Below are positions 30,460 to 38,307 of a stretch of 64,000 nt of DNA, piece after piece; within the stretch, counting starts at the first letter, position 1, and every line of letters starts with the position of its first letter. The notes under the pieces are model-generated. The model saw only the letters and a program-made list of their open reading frames with translations. It was not told where the DNA came from and made no database searches. A program made the translations under genes and the position numbers. The stretch spans positions 30,902-94,901 of the forward strand of contig CALWLD010000005.1 in NCBI GenBank assembly GCA_944381435.1, written 5' to 3'. The DNA is from an uncultured Clostridia bacterium (lineage in GTDB: Bacteria; Bacillota; Clostridia; Lachnospirales; CAG-274).

Positions 30460-30622
30460 TAATCTTTATATATTTTAAACTGTAGACAAAATAAATATTT
30501 ATCAAAAATTTAAGCCATAGCCCACGGGGTGCGGGGTGTCCTCGCGTAGGGCGGTGGGTGGGTTTAGATAATTACAAAAAAGGTGTCAACTTTGTCAACA
30601 ATCTTTAATATTTATATATTTT
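30460..30622 (-). repeat. Dispersed intergenic repeat, copy E
   Basis: On the minus strand: CTAAACCCACCCACCGCCC, a GC-rich hairpin region (GCGAGGACACCCCGC), then TTTATTTTGTCTACAG. It is bordered by AATCTTTATATATTTT and a related AATCTTTAATATTTATATATTTT, whose right copy covers the end of MATE 2. The gap 30308-30604 holds only this and the leader. Confidence 0.75.
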
Positions 30623-31918
30623 TTTATATTTTTTATAAAATAAAAAGCAGATAAAAAGGGCAAAACATTCAGCTATAGGAACAGCAAGCCATATACCATT
30701 TACGCCTAAAAATATAGGTAAGATTATAATAAATCCACTTTCAAAGATAAGTGTTTTAGAAAAAGATACTATAGCAGATATTTTACCGTTTGAAAATGCA
30801 GTAAACATAGCAGACGTAAATATGTTAAAGCCTACAATTAAAAAGCTAAAAGAAAATATTTTTAAGCCATTTATTGTAATATCAAATACATCTGTACCTT
30901 TTCTTGCAAAAAAACCTACTAAAACAGGAGAAGCAATCAATATGAAAATAAATATACAGATAGATAAGGTAGCTATAAACTTTAAGCTAAAATTTATAAT
31001 ACCTTTTGTCATATAGCTATCTTTATTTCCGTAAAAATAGCTTATTTTAGGAGATATCCCCATAGAATAGCCTAAAAATACAGCAGTTACTAAAAACTGT
31101 ATATATAAAACAATAGTTATGGAAGATACACCAGCTTCACCAACATATTTAAGCATTGCTACGTTAAATAAAAAGGTTACAATACCGCTTGATAGCTGGG
31201 TTACCATTTCAGATGAACCGTTATAGCAAGATGCTAAAATTACCTTTATATTTTTGCTAGGTTTCATAAAGTGTAATAAATTTGTGTTTTTAATAAAAAA
31301 TGAAAGTCCTATTATAGCAGGGATAGCATATCCAAGGCCTGTAGCAATGGCAGCACCTTTTATACCAAGGTTAAATGTAACTATAAAAACATAATCTAGT
31401 ATAATATTTAATATACCACCTAACAAGGTTAAGATAAGAGCTATAGTAGGCTTATTTATAGCTATTAAAAATTGCTCTACAATAGATTTTAAAATAGTAG
31501 GTGTTGCAAAAAGTATCATATAAAATAAATAATCTTTAGCATAAGGATATAAAGAGCCTTCTGCTTTTAAAAGCTTTAAAAGGTTTTCTATAAAAACAAG
31601 GCTTAATACAGTTATTATAATGCTTATGATAAATGCAAATGTAATTATTAAAGAAAAATCTTTTTTAGCCTCTATCTCTTTATCTTCTCCTAGCTTTTTC
31701 ATAACTAAAGCACAGCCACCGCTACTTAGCATAATTGATATACCAAGCAAAAAATTAACATAAGGAAAAGCTATGTTAATGCCAGATAGGGCAGTGGTGC
31801 TTACAAAGTTAGATACAAAAGCACCATCTACCATAGTATATAAAGATAAAAACATCATCATAAGTATGGTAGGAGTTGTTATTTTAACAATTTGTGATAG
31901 CTTAAAGTTTTCACTCAT
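30605..31918 (-). CDS. MATE family efflux transporter (paralogue 2)
   Basis: A 437-residue protein with about 12 membrane helices, the same MATE pattern as its neighbour (MVDGAFVSNFVSTTALSGINIAFP; SGGCALVMKKLGED) and near-colinear sequence. Divergent from a MerR-family regulator. The shared 81-nt intergenic region contains a MerR-type promoter with a 19-bp spacer reading into this gene, so the regulator very likely controls it. Confidence 0.93.
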   Translation of the reverse strand: MSENFKLSQIVKITTPTILMMMFLSLYTMVDGAFVSNFVSTTALSGINIAFPYVNFLLGISIMLSSGGCALVMKKLGEDKEIEAKKDFSLIITFAFIISIIITVLSLVFIENLLKLLKAEGSLYPYAKDYLFYMILFATPTILKSIVEQFLIAINKPTIALILTLLGGILNIILDYVFIVTFNLGIKGAAIATGLGYAIPAIIGLSFFIKNTNLLHFMKPSKNIKVILASCYNGSSEMVTQLSSGIVTFLFNVAMLKYVGEAGVSSITIVLYIQFLVTAVFLGYSMGISPKISYFYGNKDSYMTKGIINFSLKFIATLSICIFIFILIASPVLVGFFARKGTDVFDITINGLKIFSFSFLIVGFNIFTSAMFTAFSNGKISAIVSFSKTLIFESGFIIILPIFLGVNGIWLAVPIAECFALFICFLFYKKYKKIYKY

Positions 31919-31952
31919 AATAAGCTCCTTTCATTGATTTAGCTTAATAAAT

Positions 31953-31983
31953 ATGATAAACTATACAGTAACTGGATAGTCAA
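31953..31983 (-). promoter_or_regulatory. MerR-type promoter and operator of MATE 2
   Basis: On the minus strand TTGACT (31978-31983) and TATCAT (31953-31958) are separated by 19 bp, the stretched spacer typical of MerR-activated promoters. A near-perfect dyad, ACTATACAGT-A-ACTGGATAGT (31960-31980), occupies the spacer. Confidence 0.8.
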
Positions 31984-31999
31984 GAGGAGATTTATAAAA

Positions 32000-32821
32000 A
32001 TGAAAGAAAATTTTGAAAAATATCTTACAACAAACCAATTTGCCAAAATGTATAATATAAATAAAAAAACATTAATATATTATGATGAAATAAACCTTTT
32101 TAAGCCTTACTTTGTAAAAGAAAACGGATATAGATATTATTCCATACATCAAGGGAGCTTGTTTGAGGTTATCCTCATATTAAAGCAACTAGGTATGCCC
32201 CTTAAAGCTATAAAAGAATACTTAAAAAACAGAAACCCAGAAGAGCTAAACAATATATTACTAGAGCAAAAAGAAAATATAGAAAAACAGGTAGAAGAGC
32301 TTAACAGAATAAATAATATTATAAAAAACAGGCTTAATATTCTAGATAGCTATAAAGATATAAAAATAGGAAATATGCAGATAGAAGATTTAGAAGAAGA
32401 ATATTTAGTTTTATCTAGCAATATGGAAAGCTTAGATGAAATTAACATAGGAAAGAGCCTTTGTGAATATGTATCTAAAATGTATAATAACAAGATATAT
32501 AATGGTTTTTGTTTAGGTGCTATGATAAAAGATAAAAACATAATAGAAGGAAATTATCTAAATTATTCTTATTTTTATACAAAGCTAGAGAAAAAGCCTA
32601 AAAACATAGAATATTTTACAAAGCCAAAGGGGAAATATTTAGTTTTTTATTATAAGGGGCATTGGACTAAATTTTATGAAATATACAGCATAGCAAAAGA
32701 TTATTTAGCAAAAAATAATTTAAAAATATCAGGATATAGCTATGAAGAATACATCAAAGATGATGCTACAGCTAAAACAGAAGAAGATTATATAACAAAA
32801 TTTATGATACAAATATCTTGA
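32000..32821 (+). CDS. MerR family transcriptional regulator with GyrI-like effector domain
   Basis: 273 residues. The N-terminal winged helix (LTTNQFAKMYNINKKTLIYYDEINLFKP..NGYRYYS) is the MerR DNA-binding domain. A coiled coil spans about residues 85-125. The C-terminal half (about 125-273, ending in YSYEEYIKDDAT..EDYITKFMIQI) looks like a GyrI/BmrR-type ligand-binding domain. This suggests a drug-responsive activator of the divergent MATE gene. The start follows AGAGGAG, adjacent to the operator, so autoregulation is likely. Confidence 0.9.
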   Translation: MKENFEKYLTTNQFAKMYNINKKTLIYYDEINLFKPYFVKENGYRYYSIHQGSLFEVILILKQLGMPLKAIKEYLKNRNPEELNNILLEQKENIEKQVEELNRINNIIKNRLNILDSYKDIKIGNMQIEDLEEEYLVLSSNMESLDEINIGKSLCEYVSKMYNNKIYNGFCLGAMIKDKNIIEGNYLNYSYFYTKLEKKPKNIEYFTKPKGKYLVFYYKGHWTKFYEIYSIAKDYLAKNNLKISGYSYEEYIKDDATAKTEEDYITKFMIQIS

Positions 32822-32846
32822 AAAATAAAAAATATTATGATAAAAT
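32818..32846 (+). promoter_or_regulatory. Promoter of gapN
   Basis: TTGAAA (32818-32823) overlaps the merR stop codon; TAAAAT (32841-32846) is 17 nt downstream. Confidence 0.6.
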
Positions 32847-32883
32847 GGACTAAAAAAATAGGAAATGATAGGAGGTATTAATA

Positions 32884-34335
32884 ATGTTTCAAAATATAAA
32901 AGAAAATGATAAATACAAAAACCTTGTAAACGGAAAATGGATAAATAGCGAAAATAACGAATATATAGAAATAAAATCTGTTTTAGATGGCTCTACCATT
33001 GGCTTTGTGCCTGCTATGAGCCAAAAAGAAGTGGATTTTGTCCTTGAAAACGCTAAAGATGCTCAAAAAAAATGGAGAGAAACATCTATAGATGAAAGAG
33101 CTAACATTTTATATAAAGCAGCAAGCATTTTAGAAAAAAATGTTGGTGTTTTTGTGGAAAGTATGATACACGAAATAGGAAAAGACAGAAAAAGCTGTAA
33201 AAGCGAAGTTTTAAGAACGGCAGATTTTATAAGATATACAGCAGATACAGTTAGAACCCTAGAAAACACTTGCTTAACAGGTGATGGATTTTACGGTGGA
33301 AGCGTTAAAAAAACAGGTATTATAAAAAGAGAACCTTTAGGGGTTGTGCTTGCTATATCTCCTTTTAATTACCCTGTAAACTTATCTGCATCTAAAATAG
33401 CACCTGCTATTGCTATAGGTAACAGCGTTGTTTTAAAACCTTCAACCCAAGGAAGCATATGTGGCTTACACCTTGTTAGAGTTTTTGAAGAGGCAGGCGT
33501 TCCTACAGGTGTTATACAAACTGTAACAGGTAAAGGAAGCGAGATAGGAGATTATATAGTTTCTCATAAAAACATAGATTTTATAAACTTTACAGGTAGC
33601 ACAGATATAGGCAAAAGAATAACTAGCAAAGCTAATATGATACCAGTTATCCTAGAGCTTGGAGGAAAAGATGCAGGCATCGTTTTAGAAGACGCCGACC
33701 TAGACCACACTGCAAGCCAAATTATATCAGGAGCTTTTTCTTATTCTGGGCAACGTTGTACTGCTATAAAAAGAGTTCTTGTTGAAGAAAAAGTACACGA
33801 TGCTTTAGTGGATAAGCTTTTAGAAAAAATAAAAACGGTAACAGTAGGTAACCCTATTAACGACAACTTTGACGTGGTACCTTTAATAAATGAAAAATCA
33901 GCAGATTTTGTAATGCACCTTATAAACGATGCTAAAGATAAAGGAGCAACTGTTTTATATGGTGATAAAAGAGAAGGTAACCTTATATATCCAACCCTTG
34001 TAAAAGATGTTACTCTTGATATGGAGCTTGCTTGGGAAGAACCTTTTGGCCCAGTGTTACCTGTTATAAAAGTAAAAGATTACAAAGAGGCTATAGATAT
34101 AGCTAACCAATCTGAATATGGGCTTCAAAGCTCTGTGTTTACAAAAGATATGGACAAAGCATTTTATATAGCAGATAAGCTAGAAGTAGGTACTGTGCAA
34201 ATAAACAACAAAACAGAGAGAGGCCCAGATAGTTTCCCATTTTTAGGGGTTAAGGCATCTGGTATAGGGGTGCAAGGTGTTAAATATTCTATAGAGGCTA
34301 TGAGCAGACCGAAAATAACTGTTATAAATCTTTAA
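32884..34335 (+). CDS. gapN: NADP-dependent glyceraldehyde-3-phosphate dehydrogenase (non-phosphorylating)
   Basis: 483-residue aldehyde dehydrogenase. It has SPFNYPVNLSASKIAPA, FTGSTDIGK, the catalytic Glu in LELGGKDAGIV near residue 258 and the catalytic Cys in YSGQRCTAIKRV near 292. These residues match GapN, which oxidises glyceraldehyde-3-phosphate directly to 3-phosphoglycerate and supplies NADPH without ATP. Length is normal. AGGAGG precedes the ATG. Unrelated in function to the flanking genes as far as I can tell. Confidence 0.92.
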   Translation: MFQNIKENDKYKNLVNGKWINSENNEYIEIKSVLDGSTIGFVPAMSQKEVDFVLENAKDAQKKWRETSIDERANILYKAASILEKNVGVFVESMIHEIGKDRKSCKSEVLRTADFIRYTADTVRTLENTCLTGDGFYGGSVKKTGIIKREPLGVVLAISPFNYPVNLSASKIAPAIAIGNSVVLKPSTQGSICGLHLVRVFEEAGVPTGVIQTVTGKGSEIGDYIVSHKNIDFINFTGSTDIGKRITSKANMIPVILELGGKDAGIVLEDADLDHTASQIISGAFSYSGQRCTAIKRVLVEEKVHDALVDKLLEKIKTVTVGNPINDNFDVVPLINEKSADFVMHLINDAKDKGATVLYGDKREGNLIYPTLVKDVTLDMELAWEEPFGPVLPVIKVKDYKEAIDIANQSEYGLQSSVFTKDMDKAFYIADKLEVGTVQINNKTERGPDSFPFLGVKASGIGVQGVKYSIEAMSRPKITVINL

Positions 34336-34340
34336 AAATA

Positions 34341-34369
34341 TTGCAATATTACAAAATATAGTTTATAAT
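34341..34369 (+). promoter_or_regulatory. Promoter of the first RibU-like gene
   Basis: TTGCAA (34341-34346) and TATAAT (34364-34369) are 17 nt apart. The transcript would start near 34376 and has no riboswitch before the gene. Confidence 0.6.
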
Positions 34370-34402
34370 AAAAAAAGTTTATAACATTTTGGGGGGATTT
34401 TT

Positions 34403-35041
34403 TTGGGGAATGATAAAATAAAGCTGTTTTTTGGCTTTATGGTTATAGCTTTAATAGTAGCATTTGTATTTAGATTGCCTGTGGAGCCTTTTTTAGAATA
34501 TGATGCTAAAGATGTTGTTTTAGCTCTTTCTGGAGTTGTAATAGGTACACCTCTTTGTTTATTGCTTATTATATTAGTAACAACATTAGAGCTTTTTATG
34601 GTTACCTTTACAGGAATTACAGGCTTTGTTATGAACATATCTTCTACATTAATGTTTGTATGTATAGCAGTTTATATACATAACATTAAGCCTAGCAGAA
34701 AGTTTATGATATTAGGGGTTACGATAGGTTCTTTAATATCTTGCTTTATTATGATTTTTTATAACTATGTTTTAATTATGAATATGGGTAACACTAGGAT
34801 AGAGGCTTCTAACTTAATCTTTACCTATGTATTACCTTTTAATGTTATAAAGTGTTTAGTAAATTCTATTATTATTGTTTTAGCATATACACCTATGCTT
34901 AACGCTTTAAAACGTTATAACCTAATTAAAGAAGGTATAACAAAAGAAAATAAAAATAAAATTGGTGATATAATAGTTATTATTTCGGTGCTATTTATTA
35001 TTATAACACCTATAATATTAACTTTTAAAAGTTATTTATAA
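34403..35041 (+). CDS. RibU-like ECF transporter S component (paralogue 1)
   Basis: 212 residues, starting with TTG at 34403 after a GGGGGGA site. About six membrane helices. The motif FLEYDAKDVVLALSGVVIGTPLCLLLIILVTTLELF near residue 30 resembles the RibU pattern (EYDPKDVP..GGF..GP). RibU binds riboflavin or FMN and works with a shared EcfAA'T energy module. A C-terminal extension with one more hydrophobic helix is present. It lies directly upstream of an FMN riboswitch but is not itself preceded by one. Confidence 0.78.
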   Translation: MGNDKIKLFFGFMVIALIVAFVFRLPVEPFLEYDAKDVVLALSGVVIGTPLCLLLIILVTTLELFMVTFTGITGFVMNISSTLMFVCIAVYIHNIKPSRKFMILGVTIGSLISCFIMIFYNYVLIMNMGNTRIEASNLIFTYVLPFNVIKCLVNSIIIVLAYTPMLNALKRYNLIKEGITKENKNKIGDIIVIISVLFIIITPIILTFKSYL

Positions 35042-35052
35042 AATTTAATATT

Positions 35053-35160
35053 ATCCTTGGGGAAAGGTGAAAGTCCATACCGGCGGTTATAGTCCGCGAG
35101 CCTTTTGGCAGATTTGGTGTAATTCCAAAACCGACAGTTAAAGTCTGGATGAGAAAGGAT
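35053..35160 (+). promoter_or_regulatory. FMN riboswitch aptamer (RFN element)
   Basis: The conserved six-stem junction is readable: GGGGAAAGGTGAAAGTCC, CCGGCGGTTATAGTCCGCGA, GGTGTAATTCCAAAACCGACAGT and AAAGTCTGGATGAGAAAGGAT, with CCTT/AAGG closing P1. It should repress the downstream RibU-like gene when FMN is abundant. Confidence 0.95.
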
Positions 35161-35197
35161 ATTTACATACATATATGGGTGATATGCCCTTATGTGT

Positions 35198-35323
35198 TAT
35201 TATTTCAATTAAGGTATAACTTTATTTTTAATTTAAAATTTATAAATGGGTTTATTTTTTAAATTTTAAATTAAAAATAATAGGAAAACCTGTTTTGAAT
35301 ACAATATTCAAAAAATTGATTTA
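35198..35323 (+). promoter_or_regulatory. Two-hairpin leader element, copy 1 (between FMN aptamer and terminator)
   Basis: TTATTATTTCAATT is followed by a long stem that starts AAGGTATAAC (35211), contains an 18-bp perfect arm and an AAATGGGTTTAT loop, and ends GGAAAACCT (35291). A smaller hairpin, TTTTGAATAC..ATTCAAAA, and AATTGATTTA come next. Highly similar, in inverse orientation, to 38031-38164. Confidence 0.7.
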
Positions 35324-35335
35324 TGTAAATTTATG

Positions 35336-35363
35336 CCCTTAAGGATATCCTTAAGGGTTTTTT
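35336..35363 (+). terminator. Terminator before the second RibU-like gene
   Basis: The palindromic stem CCCTTAAGGA/TATCCTTAAGGG followed by TTTTTT lies about 100 nt before the ATG. It is the only strong terminator after the aptamer, so it is the probable expression platform although 175 nt away. The remaining 100 nt up to the gene are AT-rich without other visible signals. Confidence 0.8.
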
Positions 35364-35463
35364 ATATTAAATTTTAATTAAATAAATTTTATCACACCTG
35401 TTTTTTAACATAAATGTTTAAAAACTTAATTTAAAAATTTAATTTTATGTAAGGAGAAATTTT

Positions 35464-35976
35464 ATGACAACAAAAAAATTAACTTTTATAGCTCTTATAA
35501 GCTGTATTTCATATTTAACAATGGTAGTTTTTAAAATACCTGTATATTTTTTATCTTACGAGATAAAAGATGTTATAATAACTATAGGAGCTATTTATTT
35601 AGGCATTAAATATGGCATATTAATAAGCTTTATCGTTGCTTTGATAGAGATGATAACTATTAGTGATTCGGGCATAATAGGCTTTTTAATGAACTTTTTA
35701 TCTACCATATTTTATGTAACACCTATTGTATATTTTTATAACAAAAAAGCCTTATTAAAAGGCATTATAATAGGAACTATATGTATGAGCCTTGTTATGT
35801 TTGTATTTAATATATTTATAACTCCATTATATTTAAAGATAGAATTAAAAGAAACTGTAAAATTACTATTTACATTAATAACTCCTTTTAATATAATAAA
35901 AGGGAGCTTAAATGGAATTTTAATATTTATAATTAGTAAACCATTATTAAAAGCTATCCAAAAATCAAATATTTAG
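35464..35976 (+). CDS. ribU: Riboflavin ECF transporter S component RibU (paralogue 2)
   Basis: 170 residues, about six membrane helices. The motif YFLSYEIKDVIITIGAIYLGIKYGILISFIVALIEMI is the RibU-type riboflavin-binding region. The FMN riboswitch in its leader supports a riboflavin substrate. It shares sequence and size with the gene at 34403, pointing to a tandem duplication. AAGGAG precedes the ATG. Confidence 0.85.
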   Translation: MTTKKLTFIALISCISYLTMVVFKIPVYFLSYEIKDVIITIGAIYLGIKYGILISFIVALIEMITISDSGIIGFLMNFLSTIFYVTPIVYFYNKKALLKGIIIGTICMSLVMFVFNIFITPLYLKIELKETVKLLFTLITPFNIIKGSLNGILIFIISKPLLKAIQKSNI

Positions 35977-35987
35977 GAGGAGATTAA

Positions 35988-36359
35988 ATGAACTTTAGCT
36001 TTTATCACAACAACATAAACGTATTAGACTTAGACAAAAGTATAAAATTTTATAACGATGCTTTAAATTTAAAAGAAACAAAAAGAATAGAGGCAGAAGA
36101 CGGTAGTTTTATTATTGTATATCTAGGAGATAACAAAACAAACCACTTTTTAGAGCTAACTTGGCTTAGAGATAGAAAAGAGCCTTATAACCTAGGTGAT
36201 AACGAATTTCATTTAGCATTACATACAGATGACTATGAAAAAGCTTTAGAAAAACATAAAGAAATGGGCTGTGTTTGCTATATAAATGAAGAAATGGGAA
36301 TTTATTTTATAAACGACCCTGATGGTTATTGGGTTGAGATTTTGCCTAACAATATGTAA
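35988..36359 (+). CDS. VOC family (glyoxalase-like) protein
   Basis: 123-residue protein with two halves of the vicinal oxygen chelate fold. YHNNINVLDLDKSIKFYNDALNLKETKRI opens the first half, and FHLALHTDDYEKALEKHKEMG and the closing FINDPDGYWVEILP are typical of lactoylglutathione lyase. Metal ligands likely include His6 or His7, Glu (LELTW), His (FHLAL) and the final Glu. The substrate is not certain in a bacterium that may lack glutathione. Eleven nt after ribU, so probably co-transcribed. Confidence 0.88.
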   Translation: MNFSFYHNNINVLDLDKSIKFYNDALNLKETKRIEAEDGSFIIVYLGDNKTNHFLELTWLRDRKEPYNLGDNEFHLALHTDDYEKALEKHKEMGCVCYINEEMGIYFINDPDGYWVEILPNNM

Positions 36360-36384
36360 TGTTAATTTTAAGGAGGAGTTTTTT

Positions 36385-36588
36385 ATGAAAAAATTTTTAT
36401 TAATTACCAGTATAATTACATTATTATCTACAACTCCAACATTTGCTAAAAATAACTGTGCATTATCAAATAATTATAAAGTTGGGTGCCAAAATAACAA
36501 TTACAAAAGAAATGAAAAAAGAAAAAACAATATTTGTACACAAAATAATGATTGCTTAAGAAATAATACTTGTTTAAATATTAAGTAA
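36385..36588 (+). CDS. Small exported Asn/Cys-rich peptide
   Basis: 67 residues from ATG 36385 behind AAGGAGGAG. Residues 1-21 form a signal peptide (KKFLLITSIITLLSTTPTFA). The mature part of about 46 residues is rich in Asn and Lys and has five cysteines (25, 35, 51, 57, 63), several in the context NNxC. No family recognised. It is the last gene of the ribU-VOC unit and converges on an orphan sensor kinase. An earlier in-frame ATG at 36322 lies within the VOC gene and lacks a site. Confidence 0.7.
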   Translation: MKKFLLITSIITLLSTTPTFAKNNCALSNNYKVGCQNNNYKRNEKRKNNICTQNNDCLRNNTCLNIK

Positions 36589-36608
36589 TACCTTAATTAT
36601 AATAAAAT

Positions 36609-36641
36609 AAAAATGCTATAGGCTCTTTCTATAGCATTTTT
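36609..36641. terminator. Bidirectional terminator
   Basis: AAAAATGCTATA / TATAGCATTTTT, 12-bp stem with A and T runs, between the convergent peptide and kinase genes. Confidence 0.85.
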
Positions 36642-36653
36642 ATTTATTGTAAT

Positions 36654-37994
36654 TTATTTTTTTAATTTTAATGTAACTTCTGCAGTAAATATTTTTTCTT
36701 TATTATTTATTTTAAACTTAAATTTACCTTTGTTTTTGTTAAGGGTTTGTTCAACATATCCAATGCCAAGACCTTCTATTTCTGTATATTTTTTAGAAGA
36801 TTCTAAATAACCATTGTCTACTTTAGGTTTTTTGCTATATGTATTAGAAATTGTTATTACAAAATCTTTTTCTTTAGCTTCTGTATTAATAGTTATGTTT
36901 CTTTTGCTTTCTTCTGTTAGTTTTAATGTGGCTTCTAAAGCATTTTTAAGAAGAGCAGATAACACTTCGTGTAGTTCTTTTTCATCTATGTTAATGTTAT
37001 CGGTAAAATTATAGTTACCTTCTAATTTAACATTTTTTAATTTACAAATATTATTAAATTCATAAAATAAAGAATTTAATATTACAGAAGAAGACACAGT
37101 ATTTACATTTTCTACAGAGATAGATTTTAGCTTGTTATCTAAAGTGCTAATTTTTTCTAAAGCATCTATCTTTTTATCGTTGTTTATAAGCTCTTTTAAG
37201 TTAGCAGTAGATGTAGAATATAAGTTTATAAAGTCGTTAGTGCTTTCAACTGCATTAAAGTTTGAAACTTGATGTAATATTGTAAAATCTTGATTTTTTT
37301 GCCTCATCTCGTTTTGTAACAAGCTAGATATTCTTATACCAAAGCGTAAAACCAAGAAATATATAGCATATAAAACAATACAAGTGTAAACTTGTTCTAC
37401 AGAAAACCATATAAGGTCAAGGTTAAAGTAGAAGTTATAGCAGTTAAACAATAAATATAACGCTAGCATAATATGTATAATCATAACATAATAAACCTGA
37501 CCTTTACATAGGAAAAAGGCTGACATTTTTTTGCCAGTAAAGGTTAAATAATATAGGCAGAACAAAGCTGCTAATATACCGTGGGCAATACAAGTTATAA
37601 GCTGTGTATATTGCTCCACCTGAAAAAGCTGGAACATATTTTTTTCATATATTAAAGACATTGTACCAGCTGCTAAACTTTTTGAAAAAACGATATGAAA
37701 CGTTTGGAAAATACTTAAGAAGATTGCCTCTTCTAAACGTATTTTTACAAGTAATATAAGAAGTACCATACTAACTATAAATAACACTACATAAGATGCA
37801 GGCTCGTTACCAGTGGTTAAATTCTTTGCAGTAAATATAACAGCTACTGTACAAGCTATAGGATATATTACAGGTAATAATATATTTAAGATTCTCCCTT
37901 TCCAACGTTTTAGTACAATTAATGAAAAAAATAAGTTACCTATTAAAAGTAGAAAAAACCCTATAGGGTCTAAAAATGATGAAGCTTCACGCAT
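36654..37994 (-). CDS. Orphan GHKL-domain sensor histidine kinase, AgrC-like
   Basis: 446 residues. Six or seven hydrophobic helices fill residues 1-220. A helical linker follows, then a C-terminal GHKL ATPase domain with the N-box NALEATL near residue 351 and a GLGIGY G-box near 420. This arrangement is that of peptide-sensing AgrC/ComD-like kinases. A candidate phospho-acceptor is the His in FTILHQVSNF near 243, but the usual HD or HE motif is not clear. No LytTR response regulator is adjacent. The leader carries copy 2 of the two-hairpin element. Confidence 0.8.
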   Translation of the reverse strand: MREASSFLDPIGFFLLLIGNLFFSLIVLKRWKGRILNILLPVIYPIACTVAVIFTAKNLTTGNEPASYVVLFIVSMVLLILLVKIRLEEAIFLSIFQTFHIVFSKSLAAGTMSLIYEKNMFQLFQVEQYTQLITCIAHGILAALFCLYYLTFTGKKMSAFFLCKGQVYYVMIIHIMLALYLLFNCYNFYFNLDLIWFSVEQVYTCIVLYAIYFLVLRFGIRISSLLQNEMRQKNQDFTILHQVSNFNAVESTNDFINLYSTSTANLKELINNDKKIDALEKISTLDNKLKSISVENVNTVSSSVILNSLFYEFNNICKLKNVKLEGNYNFTDNINIDEKELHEVLSALLKNALEATLKLTEESKRNITINTEAKEKDFVITISNTYSKKPKVDNGYLESSKKYTEIEGLGIGYVEQTLNKNKGKFKFKINNKEKIFTAEVTLKLKK

Positions 37995-38030
37995 TTTTTA
38001 TCACCGTTCCTTATTATTTTTATTTTATAC

Positions 38031-38164
38031 TAAATCAATTTTTTGAATACTTTGTATTCAAAAATAGGCTTTCCTATTATTTTAGTACTAAAAATTTAAA
38101 ACATAAACCCATTTATAAATTTTTAAGTAATAAAAATAAAGTTGTACCTTAATTGAAATAATAA
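38031..38164 (-). promoter_or_regulatory. Two-hairpin leader element, copy 2 (upstream of the sensor kinase)
   Basis: Read on the minus strand it matches copy 1 at most positions: TTATTATTTCAATTAAGGTA, a long stem with ATAAATGGGTTTAT in the loop, AATAGGAAAGCCT, the perfect stem TTTTTGAATAC-AAA-GTATTCAAAAA, and AATTGATTTA. It ends 36 nt before the kinase start codon. Confidence 0.7.
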
Positions 38165-38202
38165 AGTGTATAACACGTAAATAGATTATACACTATTTTT
38201 TT
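38165..38202 (+). terminator. Hairpin with T-run in the kinase/sortase divergent region
   Basis: AGTGTATAA / TTATACACT (38165-38173 and 38186-38194) followed by ATTTTTTT on the plus strand. Together with copy 2 and the sortase promoter it fills the 313-nt gap 37995-38307. Confidence 0.5.
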
Positions 38203-38252
38203 ATATTTTTAAAGTAAAATTTAAAAAAATTAAAAAAAGTGAAAAATTATTA

Positions 38253-38282
38253 TTTACAACTAGCTTTTTTATATGATAAAAT
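38253..38282 (+). promoter_or_regulatory. Promoter of the sortase gene
   Basis: TTTACA (38253-38258) and TAAAAT (38277-38282), spacer 18 nt. Confidence 0.5.
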
Positions 38283-38307
38283 AAGCTATAAGAAAGGAGT
38301 GTTTTTA

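Noticed and set aside
36322..36384. Extension of the Cys-rich peptide into the VOC gene
   Set aside because: The upstream ATG overlaps the conserved end of the VOC protein and lacks a ribosome site; the ATG at 36385 has an ideal site and starts a typical signal peptide.
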